DNA of 42,116 nt from Acidobacteria subdivision 13 bacterium RH2 MAG17b (GTDB taxonomy: Bacteria; Acidobacteriota; Terriglobia; UBA7540). Under the pieces are notes generated by a model. It saw nothing but the letters and a program-made list of their open reading frames with translations, had not been told where the DNA came from and searched no databases. Positions 7,608 through 14,611 of the stretch are shown here, in pieces. Within the stretch, counting starts at the first letter, position 1. Every line of letters starts with the position of its first letter. The stretch is from assembly GCA_002197525.1 (NCBI GenBank), contig NFUN01000139.1, positions 1 through 42,116 on the forward strand. Reading direction: 5' to 3'. The position numbers were made by a program, and so were the translations under genes.

Positions 7608-8429
7608 ATGCGAGCATCTCCGGCCACGCCGCCGCGGCCAAAGGCCAGCAGGCGGCCAGGTGCGTTCTTGAGAATTTGTGGGGTCGCCCTGTTTGCGCTC
7701 TGCGCGGCAGCGCTCCCGGCGGTGGGCGGCGGGCGGGTGAACCTTACGGTGTCCGCTGCCGTCAGCCTCACCGAATCGTTGCAGGCAATCCAGGCGCTCT
7801 ACCGCCAGCGCACCCCCGGCGTCGCCATCACGTTGAACCTTGGAGCCTCCGGCTTCCTCGAACAGCAGATCGCGCAAGGCGCTCCGGTGGACATCTTCAT
7901 ATCCGCTTCGCCACAGGAAATGGATGCTCTCGAAGCCCAGGGATTGCTCGTGAATAATACCCGGAAAGCCCTGCTAAACAACACGCTCGTGCTGATATGT
8001 CCGGCGGAGTTCAATGGCGTCTCAGGATTTGCTGATCTAAGAAACCCTGGGATCAAGCGGGTGGCCATCGCGGACCCGGAAAGCGTGCCTGCGGGGGCTT
8101 ATGCGCGGCAAGTGTTGGAGTACTTCAAGCTTTACTCGCTCATCCATCCGAAATTGATCTTCGGCGGCGACGTGCGCCAAGTCCTGGCTTACGTGGAGAC
8201 CGGTAACGTTGACGCCGGGCTCGTTTACTCGACTGATGCCAAGCTCTCAAGCCGCGTGAAGGTGGTGGCCATCGCTCCCCAAGCGTCGCATGCGCCCATC
8301 GTTTATCCCGTGGCCGTGCTCAAAGAATGCCGGCACGTGGCGGCGGCGGAGCGGTTCGTGCGGTTTCTCAGCAGGCTGCAAGCCAAGCAAGTCTTCGAGC
8401 GCGAAGGCTTCACGCTCGCGCAACACTAA
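7608..8429 (+). CDS. modA: Molybdate ABC transporter substrate-binding protein ModA
   Basis: Periplasmic binding protein of a molybdate/tungstate importer. The 273-residue protein has a long basic leader followed by a hydrophobic signal segment (GVALFALCAAALP) and then the ModA fold: 'NLTVSAAVSLTESLQAI' at the mature N terminus, 'NLGASGFLEQQIAQGAPVD', 'FISASPQEMD', 'VAIADPESVPAGAYARQVL' and 'GNVDAGLVYSTDA'. These blocks contain the Ser, Ala and Val/Tyr positions that hold the oxyanion in ModA proteins. No clear ribosome binding site precedes the ATG; the first ~18 residues could be excess. modB follows after a 153-bp gap containing a repeat. Confidence 0.93.
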   Translation: MRASPATPPRPKASRRPGAFLRICGVALFALCAAALPAVGGGRVNLTVSAAVSLTESLQAIQALYRQRTPGVAITLNLGASGFLEQQIAQGAPVDIFISASPQEMDALEAQGLLVNNTRKALLNNTLVLICPAEFNGVSGFADLRNPGIKRVAIADPESVPAGAYARQVLEYFKLYSLIHPKLIFGGDVRQVLAYVETGNVDAGLVYSTDAKLSSRVKVVAIAPQASHAPIVYPVAVLKECRHVAAAERFVRFLSRLQAKQVFEREGFTLAQH

Positions 8430-8481
8430 GCACTGCTATTCGTATTTACGGTGACGTATCAGACGGCTTCATTCGGGAAAT

Positions 8482-8540
8482 CCCCCACCCCCAGCCCCTC
8501 TCCCTAAGAGAGAGGGCGGCGCGAAGCGGCGGGTGAGGGT
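8482..8540. repeat. Dispersed GC-rich palindromic repeat, family D copy 1
   Basis: A sequence of the type CCCCTCTCCCT ... GAGAGGG ... GGGTGAGGGT, with inverted CCCTCT/AGAGGG arms. Related copies lie at about 10912-10971 and 38911-38998. It fills most of the modA-modB gap. Confidence 0.6.
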
Positions 8541-8582
8541 GGCGGCAACTCGCACTCCGCAATCCTCTAACAGGCCAGAATC

Positions 8583-9269
8583 GTGACATTCAATCCAGAT
8601 CCCATCCGCGTATCGCTTGAAACTTCCGCAACCGCCACCGCAATCATCTTCTTCCTGGGTCTGGCGGCGGCCTATTGGAGGCAGAACGCCCGGCAGAGGA
8701 TGGGTCAGGTCATGGACATGATCTTCGTGATCCCGCTTGTCCTGCCGCCTACCGTCGTCGGGTATCTTTTGCTCTTGCTGCTCGGCAGGAACGGCCCGGC
8801 GGGCCGCGCGCTTGAAGAACTCGGTTTGAACATCCTATTTTCCTGGCCTGCAACCGTCATCGCCGCCACGGTGGTTGCGTTTCCACTGATGTATCTTTCG
8901 AGTCGCGGCGCTTTGGAACAGGTATCGCCCCGTTTCGCCCAAGCCGCGCGCACGCTCGGTGCAACCGAGTGGACGATTTTCTGGAAAGTCACGCTGCCGC
9001 TCGCCTGGCCGGGAATCCTCGCCGGCACGATGCTCGCTTTTGCCCGCGCCCTTGGTGAGTTCGGAGCCACGCTGATGCTCGCTGGCAACATTCCCGGCAA
9101 AACCCAGACGCTTCCCATCGCCATCTTTTTCGCCGCCGAAGCCGGGCAGATGAGCCAGGCTTTGGCGTGGGTCCTGATCACCGTCGGCATTTCCTCGGTC
9201 GTCATTGGACTCATGAACGCCTGGGGCAAAAACGGCCGGGCAGGAACAGGGGTTTGGAGAAAGGCCTAG
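8583..9269 (+). CDS. modB: Molybdate ABC transporter permease ModB
   Basis: Integral membrane subunit of the molybdate importer, forming the translocation channel as a dimer. The 228-residue protein shows five to six hydrophobic helices and the permease signatures 'VIPLVLPPTVVGYLLL' and 'SPRFAQAARTLGATEW...LPLAWPGILAGTMLAFARALGEFGATLM', broken here for length. The EAA loop (AARTLGA with the following Gly-rich helix) is the docking site for ModC. Start is a GTG at 8583. Between modB and modC lie two palindromic elements, so the operon is unusually spread out. Confidence 0.93.
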   Translation: MTFNPDPIRVSLETSATATAIIFFLGLAAAYWRQNARQRMGQVMDMIFVIPLVLPPTVVGYLLLLLLGRNGPAGRALEELGLNILFSWPATVIAATVVAFPLMYLSSRGALEQVSPRFAQAARTLGATEWTIFWKVTLPLAWPGILAGTMLAFARALGEFGATLMLAGNIPGKTQTLPIAIFFAAEAGQMSQALAWVLITVGISSVVIGLMNAWGKNGRAGTGVWRKA

Positions 9270-9276
9270 CGTGGAA

Positions 9277-9403
9277 CTATTGAGGTTTACAAATTATAGT
9301 GACGGCTTTTCCTGTAGCGCCGGTGTCCCCACCGGCGTCTTTCGGCGCTGAGGATAGCGCCGCCCCAGCGGATGTTGTCACTATAATTTGTAAACCTCAA
9401 TAG
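9277..9403. repeat. Palindromic mini-element, family C copy 1
   Basis: Perfect 27-bp terminal inverted repeats at 9277-9303 and 9377-9403 (containing TTACAAATTATAGTGAC). Inside is GTAG followed by the hairpin CGCCGGTG-TCCC-CACCGGCG and a second GC palindrome. It begins 8 bp after the modB stop. A second copy lies at 22382-22500. Confidence 0.8.
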
Positions 9404-9434
9404 AAGCATCGCAAATTTAGCAGCGCCGCCCTTT

Positions 9435-9557
9435 AGAGTCTGTGTGAAAACTGCCGTTTTTGAATTGTAGCGGCGCTCTATGAGCGCCGAAGCTATTGAA
9501 AAATAAAGACCGGCGGTCACAGACCGCCGCTACAGCCGCAGTTGTCACACAGACTCT
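9435..9557. repeat. REPIN-like element, family B copy 1
   Basis: Termini AGAGTCTGTGTGAAAACTGC and GCAGTTGTCACACAGACTCT are complementary with one mismatch. Inside, GTAG plus hairpin GGCGCTC-TAT-GAGCGCC and an inverted GGCGGTC-TGT-GACCGCC plus CTAC form a REP pair joined by an AT-rich linker. A copy in the opposite orientation lies at 24902-25023. Confidence 0.78.
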
Positions 9558-9613
9558 TTATGGCGCGGCGCATGTCGGTCTAACGCCCGGCGCTACTACT
9601 GTCCAGCTACTTC

Positions 9614-10753
9614 ATGAGCGCTACACTCGAAGTCGACATCGAACAACGCTTCAAGGATTTCCGGCTTGAAGTCCGCTTCCGCGCGGGCGGCAAGACGTTG
9701 GGCATCCTGGGCCCGTCCGGTTCCGGCAAGAGCATGACTTTGCGCTGTATTGCCGGGCTTGAAACCCCAGCGCGGGGAACGATTGTTCTGAACGGGAAAA
9801 CGCTTTTCGATTCGGCGCGCGGCATCAACCTTCCCAGCCGCGAGCGCCGCGTAGGCTTTCTGCTGCAAGATTACTCGCTTTTTCCCCACCTGACCGTCGC
9901 TGGGAATATCACGTTCGGTTTGCGGCGCTTTCCCCGTGAGATCGTTCGCCAAAGGCTCGCGGAACAGCTCGACCGGTTTCAGTTGCAAGGGCTCGAAGAG
10001 CGCACGCCGCGCCAGCTTTCCGGCGGCCAGCAGCAACGCGTGGCGCTGGCGAGAGCGCTGGCGGCTGAGCCTGAAGTGTTGCTGCTCGATGAGCCGCTAT
10101 CGGCTCTCGACGTGCACCTGCGCAGCCAGATGGAAACGCTCCTCATCGAAACCCTGGCCGCCTTCCACGGCGTTTCGCTTTACGTCACGCACAACTTGGA
10201 GGAAGCCTACCGGATCGCGGAAGAAATCGTCGTGATTTCGCAGGGTAAGGAGGTGGCCTTCGGGCCGAAGGAGGAAATTTTCCGCCACCCGCCGAATTTC
10301 ACCGTAGCGCAGGTGACTGGCTGCAAGAATTTTTCGCGCGCCCGCGCCGCTTCCGAAGATACGATCGAAGCGCTCGATTGGGGTTGCACGCTGCGCGTTT
10401 TCCCGCCCATTTCCCAGGAATTGGAGTGCATCGGCATTCGCGCCCACCATCTTGCTTTTCCCGCTGCCGCTCCGGGCTCAGAAAACACCTTTCCGTGCTC
10501 GCTGGTTCGCGCCATCGAAGGGCCGTTTCGCATGACGCTTTTTCTTAAGCTCCTCGGTCCCCAAGTCCCGCCCCGCCGCCACCATCTTCAGGCCGAAATC
10601 ACCAAGGAAAGCTGGACTGATCTCCGGAACCGCACCGAGCCATGGCTCGTCCGCCTGGGCGCTGACAGACTGATGCTGCTCAAAAAGGAACCGGAAATGG
10701 AAAGCCTGCTGGCGATGAACCGCTCCCGTTCCGGGCCAAGAATCAGAAGATGA
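9614..10753 (+). CDS. modC: Molybdate ABC transporter ATP-binding protein ModC
   Basis: ATPase subunit that powers molybdate import. Residues 1-235 are the ABC domain: Walker A GPSGSGKS (33-40), Q-loop in LLQDYS, signature LSGGQQQR (135-142), Walker B LLLDEP (156-161), D-loop SALD and H-loop His193. The C-terminal part (about 275-360) contains 'IGIRAHHLAFP' and resembles the regulatory MOP/TOBE-type domain, though it is divergent. At 379 residues it is slightly longer than ModC of E. coli. A sulfate or iron transporter ATPase is less likely given adjacent modA and modB. No good ribosome binding site is seen before the ATG, where repeat-derived sequence lies. Confidence 0.9.
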   Translation: MSATLEVDIEQRFKDFRLEVRFRAGGKTLGILGPSGSGKSMTLRCIAGLETPARGTIVLNGKTLFDSARGINLPSRERRVGFLLQDYSLFPHLTVAGNITFGLRRFPREIVRQRLAEQLDRFQLQGLEERTPRQLSGGQQQRVALARALAAEPEVLLLDEPLSALDVHLRSQMETLLIETLAAFHGVSLYVTHNLEEAYRIAEEIVVISQGKEVAFGPKEEIFRHPPNFTVAQVTGCKNFSRARAASEDTIEALDWGCTLRVFPPISQELECIGIRAHHLAFPAAAPGSENTFPCSLVRAIEGPFRMTLFLKLLGPQVPPRRHHLQAEITKESWTDLRNRTEPWLVRLGADRLMLLKKEPEMESLLAMNRSRSGPRIRR

Positions 10754-10776
10754 ACTCCCCGTAACTCGCCGCCAAA

Positions 10777-11170
10777 CTAGTGTTGTGTCTCGTAAATTCG
10801 TTGTGAAAGTCCTGTCAGGGTAGGGTTTTCAACCGTGCCGTCAAAGCCCTTACCCACCGCTTTGCAGTCCCCCCGCAGGGAGAGGGCTGGAATCTCCTTA
10901 CTTAACTTATTGCCCTCGCCCCCTGAAAAGGGGGAGAGGGTGGCCCGCGGTGCGAGCCGGGTGAGGGGGCAGCGCTTCCGACACAGCCGAAGCTATATCC
11001 CGACGGACTTATTTAACGAACCTCTGAGACGTAACACTAGCGGTGTGTGTGTAAGTTCATTCAATAACTTATTTCGGGATCTGCGCGGTCTGCGTTCCCT
11101 AACTCTTTGCGATGCTTGGTGCCTTTGCGTGAGAGCTTTTATTCAATGAAGTTACGAGACACAACACTAG
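10777..11170. mobile_element. Composite MITE-like element with 19-bp perfect terminal inverted repeats
   Basis: CTAGTGTTGTGTCTCGTAA at 10777-10795 is perfectly complementary to 11152-11170; allowing two mismatches the match extends to 27 bp. At 11026-11040 a degenerate right-type end (GAGACGTAACACTAG) is followed directly, sharing CTAG at 11037-11040, by a degenerate left-type end (CTAG-CGGTGTGTGTGTAAG). The unit therefore looks like two related elements joined at one CTAG. It encodes no recognisable transposase and contains a family D repeat (about 10912-10971). It fills the space between modC and the convergent nitrilase gene. Confidence 0.7.
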
Positions 11171-11180
11171 CAAGGTGGAA

Positions 11181-12257
11181 TCAGGACTTTTCTCCCGCAC
11201 CCGGGTGGCGTCCGGCTTGGGCTGCCGGTTCCTCCTCATCCCCCGGCCCGGCGCCATGAGTGGTCACAGGGCGTTTCGGCCGCTCGTCCACGTGGAGTTG
11301 AAAGATGTCAGGCCGCGCATAGTGGCCAACAACATCCAGATCGTATTTGCCCCGGATGATCTGCGCGCGCTCGACCTCTGCGACCAAAATTGCTTCGTCC
11401 TCAAAGTTGGGCCCCGCCAAAAAATCGCCGAACGGGCCGACGATGCAACTCCCGCCGCGCGAAAGGACCGCATCAGGATCGTCGCCGTAAATCGAACGGT
11501 AATCCAGCGGGAAATCACGGCGGCGGTTGAATTGACTGCATGAAAGCACGAAGCAGCGCCCTTCGACCGCAATATGGCGCATCGATGCGATCCAAGAATC
11601 ACGCGAGTCGGCGGTCGGGGCGCAATAAATCTCGACGCCCTTCGCATACATGGCCGCACGCATGAGGGGCAAGTAATTCTCCCAGCAGATCACTGCGCCG
11701 ATCTTCCCGAGGGGCGTATCGAACACCGGCATCGTGGAACCATCACCAAAGCCCCACACCAAGCGCTCCGAACCGGTTGGCATGATTTTCCGGTGCTTGC
11801 CCAGGAAGCTGCCGTCGGGCGCGAAGAACAACACCGAACAGTAAAGGGTTCCCTGATCCCGTTCGACCACGCCGATCACAAGATAGATGCTGTTGTTCCG
11901 CGCGGTGTGGCCGAGCGCATCGACGGCTGGGCCCGGCACGTCCACGCTGCTGTCCCAATACCGTTGGAAGTCTGCGCGCCCTTCATCTGAACGTGAACCG
12001 ACCACGGCGCCGAAATCGAGCCCCCTCGGATAGGCGGAGACAAACGCTTCCGGAAAGAGCGCCAACTGCGCCCCCTTGCCCGCCGCCTCGCCCGCAAGAA
12101 TCCGAACCTTCTCGATCGTCCGCTCGCGATCGAATGCAACGGGGGCCGCTTGCACGACAGCCACTTTGACTCGCTGCACGCTTGATGCCGCGTGTTGAAG
12201 AGCATCGGGGATTCTTCTCAGGATCGAGTCTCCTGAGAGCGTTGGCGTGGTATCCAT
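11181..12257 (-). CDS. Nitrilase (carbon-nitrogen hydrolase superfamily)
   Basis: A 358-residue enzyme predicted to hydrolyse an organic nitrile to the carboxylic acid and ammonia. The catalytic triad is in place: Glu70 in LFPEAF, Lys157 in HRKIMPT and Cys191 in the classic nitrilase box VICWENYLPLMR. Flanking blocks 'NNSIYLVIGVVERD' and 'CAPTADSRDSW...HIAVEGRCFVLSCSQF' (elided) also match true nitrilases rather than amidases or cyanide hydratases. MDTTPTLSG at 12257 is chosen because AGGAGG lies about five bases before it; an upstream in-frame ATG adds 21 unconvincing residues. The C-terminal ~35 residues are Pro/Gly/Glu-rich and probably disordered. Substrate is unknown. Confidence 0.92.
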   Translation of the reverse strand: MDTTPTLSGDSILRRIPDALQHAASSVQRVKVAVVQAAPVAFDRERTIEKVRILAGEAAGKGAQLALFPEAFVSAYPRGLDFGAVVGSRSDEGRADFQRYWDSSVDVPGPAVDALGHTARNNSIYLVIGVVERDQGTLYCSVLFFAPDGSFLGKHRKIMPTGSERLVWGFGDGSTMPVFDTPLGKIGAVICWENYLPLMRAAMYAKGVEIYCAPTADSRDSWIASMRHIAVEGRCFVLSCSQFNRRRDFPLDYRSIYGDDPDAVLSRGGSCIVGPFGDFLAGPNFEDEAILVAEVERAQIIRGKYDLDVVGHYARPDIFQLHVDERPKRPVTTHGAGPGDEEEPAAQAGRHPGAGEKS

Positions 12258-12291
12258 GTCCTCCTCCTGTAGCCATTTTTCGTATTCCCAG

Positions 12292-12320
12292 ACGCTAAGC
12301 CAAACGCCATAAAGGGTCAA
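12292..12320 (-). promoter_or_regulatory. Possible promoter of the nitrilase gene
   Basis: Minus-strand TTGACC (12315-12320) and TAGCGT (12292-12297) are separated by 17 bp. The -35 matches 5 of 6, the -10 only 3 of 6. A small palindrome GTGGATTCCTCCAC at about 12321-12334 abuts the -35 and could be an operator. Pattern match only. Confidence 0.3.
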
Positions 12321-12334
12321 GTGGATTCCTCCAC

Positions 12335-12609
12335 ATTGTCATTAGCATATAAAATGTCCGGTGAGAGTGCAGGTGATCTGTCCGCTGCAGGCGGGGAGAG
12401 GATCAAACATTCTGCAGTCACGAGGTAGAATGGAAGGATAATCCGCGTACAACTTGGTTAGGCCCCAGCGATTGCAAGACGCGGAGGCGATGTCATGAAC
12501 GAGTATCCCGCTGGCACCCAAAAGGCTCCACCAAAGATCTCCCCGCCCCTCCCAGGCGCATTTTCACCCTTAGCTTTAGCTTGGTCAGAAACCAAAATGG
12601 AAGAGAAAA
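12335..12609. other. Gap between the nitrilase and SIS-domain genes
   Basis: Apart from the putative nitrilase promoter and palindrome at its left edge, I see no gene, repeat or clear terminator. A 74-codon plus-strand frame starting at 12495 with a nearby GGAGG runs into the antisense of the SIS gene and has no recognisable domain. Confidence 0.4.
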
Positions 12610-13647
12610 TCATGGCGAAACGGTTTTTTTCAACGAACTGTCGGCGGGCCGCTCTACGCCAACCAAAAGCCACTGAAGTAATGCCAATTCGAGTAGCGAG
12701 GCCGGAATTTCGGCAATAGACGGGACCATAATGGACATCTCGCAGGCATCGATCAGATCCCGGTCATTCGAGTCCGTAAACGAAAAGAGCCGGGCAGGCG
12801 TTTTCCCAATGCGGCGCGCCAGCTCGATCACGCGATGCTTGGCTGGAGAGCGGGAGCTGGAGAGAAAAAGAAACGCGTCGCGAGGGCTGAATTCCTCTGG
12901 AACGCCGTGTAACGAGTCCGCTAGATCGAGAACCTGAACGGCCGGCGGAGCGCTCCGGGGGGCGAGAGGCGGCGCGTGAAGGGCCACGGCAAAACCCAAT
13001 GCGCTTCCGGCTACGAAGAGCCTCTCACACTTGCCAACTTCCTGGGCGAGCGCGAGCACAACGTCTAACAAGTGGGTTTCCATCCAGTCGATGCGTTCAG
13101 GCAGGGCGCGGAAATCCTGCTCCTGATTGTGTAGCTGTGGGTGGCGAGGATTGAAGATTTTCGCGGCAAGGACCGAAAGCCACAGCGCAGCCGCATGTTC
13201 AAGCAATGTCGTCCTGCTGCGGGGCGGCTCTTCACTGCTGGCTTTGATGGAAAACACGTTGTTGGTCAGCCGGGCCAGGAAAGAATCTGGCGCGCCGGTG
13301 ACCACTAGCAAGGTCGCGCCACGATGCACCGCCAGCCGGGCCGCTTCCAAAAGACTGTCCTCTTTACCGGAGTAAGATACGGCTATCATCAATGACCGAG
13401 GCTGAATGCTCAACAGGGCGCGGGCCTTGAATTCTGAGGCTTTGTGGGCCACGATTGGCCATCCAGATAGCCTCTCTAACGCATAGCGCGCAGCAAGACA
13501 GGCGGGCCAGGAATCTGGCGTTCCAATAATGGTGAGAGCGGCCTCGCCCCAAGGGAGCCGGTGAATTATCCGTTCAACTTCCGTCTGGCTCGCGAACAAG
13601 TGGTCGAGCGCCGCCGGCGTCCCACTGATCTTTCCCCTAACCTTCAT
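12610..13647 (-). CDS. SIS-domain sugar isomerase-like protein (GlmS C-terminal/AgaS-like)
   Basis: A 345-residue protein with two tandem SIS (sugar isomerase) domains, about residues 30-170 and 195-335. The first contains the phosphosugar-binding 'IAVSYSGKEDSLLEA' loop (typical 'SxSGxTxE/D' pattern); the second has 'FVAGSALGFAVALH' and 'LFLSSSRSPAKH'. The layout is that of the isomerase half of GlmS, or of AgaS/FrlB-type sugar-phosphate deaminases, without a glutaminase domain. Such proteins isomerise or deaminate amino-sugar or fructosamine phosphates in the cytoplasm. Its start faces the molybdenum hydroxylase operon, and it shares strand and orientation with the downstream nitrilase. The substrate cannot be inferred. 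Confidence 0.8.
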   Translation of the reverse strand: MKVRGKISGTPAALDHLFASQTEVERIIHRLPWGEAALTIIGTPDSWPACLAARYALERLSGWPIVAHKASEFKARALLSIQPRSLMIAVSYSGKEDSLLEAARLAVHRGATLLVVTGAPDSFLARLTNNVFSIKASSEEPPRSRTTLLEHAAALWLSVLAAKIFNPRHPQLHNQEQDFRALPERIDWMETHLLDVVLALAQEVGKCERLFVAGSALGFAVALHAPPLAPRSAPPAVQVLDLADSLHGVPEEFSPRDAFLFLSSSRSPAKHRVIELARRIGKTPARLFSFTDSNDRDLIDACEMSIMVPSIAEIPASLLELALLQWLLVGVERPADSSLKKTVSP

Positions 13648-13945
13648 GACACCCGCTCTTTGCTCCAGCGTAAGCCGGAGGTCTTAACGCAAAACTGGAC
13701 ACGATCTGTTGAGTCTCGGTTCGCTGCAAGTTAAGTCTCGCTGTGGCGTACTGCTCGATGTTAGCGTAAAACTGGTATTTTGCGGCTTCAAAAGAGAATT
13801 GTACCGGCTGGCACGAGCCTCCAAACCGGCTGACAATGCCCTTTATTGTTTGACTAATTAGTGCTAGTTTGAAGGTCTTAATCGAAGGCTAGATGACTGC
13901 GAACCACAATCGTGTGGGACCGTTCAATGTTTTAAGGGAGCTTCC

Positions 13946-14611
13946 ATGAAATCGAAAAAAGGAAAGCCGCGCGGTGGTAAGAATGAGGCGGACGGGGTTA
14001 GCCGGCGCGATTTCTTGAGGGGAGCCGGAGTAGCCGTCTCGGGAAGCTTGCTGGTAGGGGAAGCCCAAGCGCTGGGGGCACCTGCCGAAAGCAGTGCGGT
14101 CGTCCAAGGACCGGGAGAAACGCCCGTGACACTGAGGATCAACGGGCAGATCAAGCAGTTAAACTTGGAGCCGCGTGTGACCTTGCTGGATGCACTACGG
14201 GACCGCTTGGACATTACAGGGGCCAAAAAAGTTTGCGACCGGGCCACTTGCGGCGCCTGCACTGTGCTGCTGGATGACAAGCCTGTGTATGGATGTACCG
14301 TCCTTGCCATCGAAGCGCAAGGGCATGAAATAACCACGATCGAACACTTCTCCGAGGGAGGCAAGCTCCACCCGCTGATGAGCGCTTTCGTGGAGAATGA
14401 CGCTCAGCAATGCGGGTTCTGCACTCCCGGATTCGTAATGGCCTGCATTGCATTTCTCAAGAAGCAGCCGAACCCTTCGCTCGAAGAAATTGAAAAAGGA
14501 CTGGGCGGAAATCTTTGCCGCTGTGGAACCTACAAGGGAATCCGGCAGGCGGTGCTGGACGCTGCCAAAGTCATGAGTGCGCAGAATGAGGGAGGCCCTA
14601 TCCATGGCTAG
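13946..14611 (+). CDS. Molybdenum hydroxylase [2Fe-2S] subunit with Tat signal (PaoA/CoxS-like)
   Basis: Electron-transfer subunit of a xanthine-oxidase-family enzyme, 221 residues. The N terminus has a twin-arginine signal, SRRDFLRGAG (19-28), and a hydrophobic segment, so the folded complex is probably exported to the periplasm as for E. coli PaoABC. Two [2Fe-2S] sites are complete: the plant-type CDRATCGAC plus a later Cys (VYGC), and the C-terminal CGFC ... LCRC pair. A GGGAGC sequence lies a few bases before the ATG at 13946. It is the first gene of an operon of four; the next gene overlaps its stop. Confidence 0.93.
   Translation: MKSKKGKPRGGKNEADGVSRRDFLRGAGVAVSGSLLVGEAQALGAPAESSAVVQGPGETPVTLRINGQIKQLNLEPRVTLLDALRDRLDITGAKKVCDRATCGACTVLLDDKPVYGCTVLAIEAQGHEITTIEHFSEGGKLHPLMSAFVENDAQQCGFCTPGFVMACIAFLKKQPNPSLEEIEKGLGGNLCRCGTYKGIRQAVLDAAKVMSAQNEGGPIHG

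Noticed and set aside
10835-11149. 104-codon frame inside the MITE-like element
   Set aside because: It spans the family D palindrome and degenerate terminal repeats, has no domain, and is better explained as non-coding repeat DNA.
12495-12719. 74-codon plus-strand frame with a GGAGG before it
   Set aside because: It overlaps the SIS gene on the other strand, has no recognisable domain, and its composition does not suggest coding.
13800-13830. Sigma-54-like -24 box (CTGGCAC) upstream of the molybdenum hydroxylase operon
   Set aside because: There is no GC at the -12 position with correct spacing, so it does not qualify despite rpoN being in the window.
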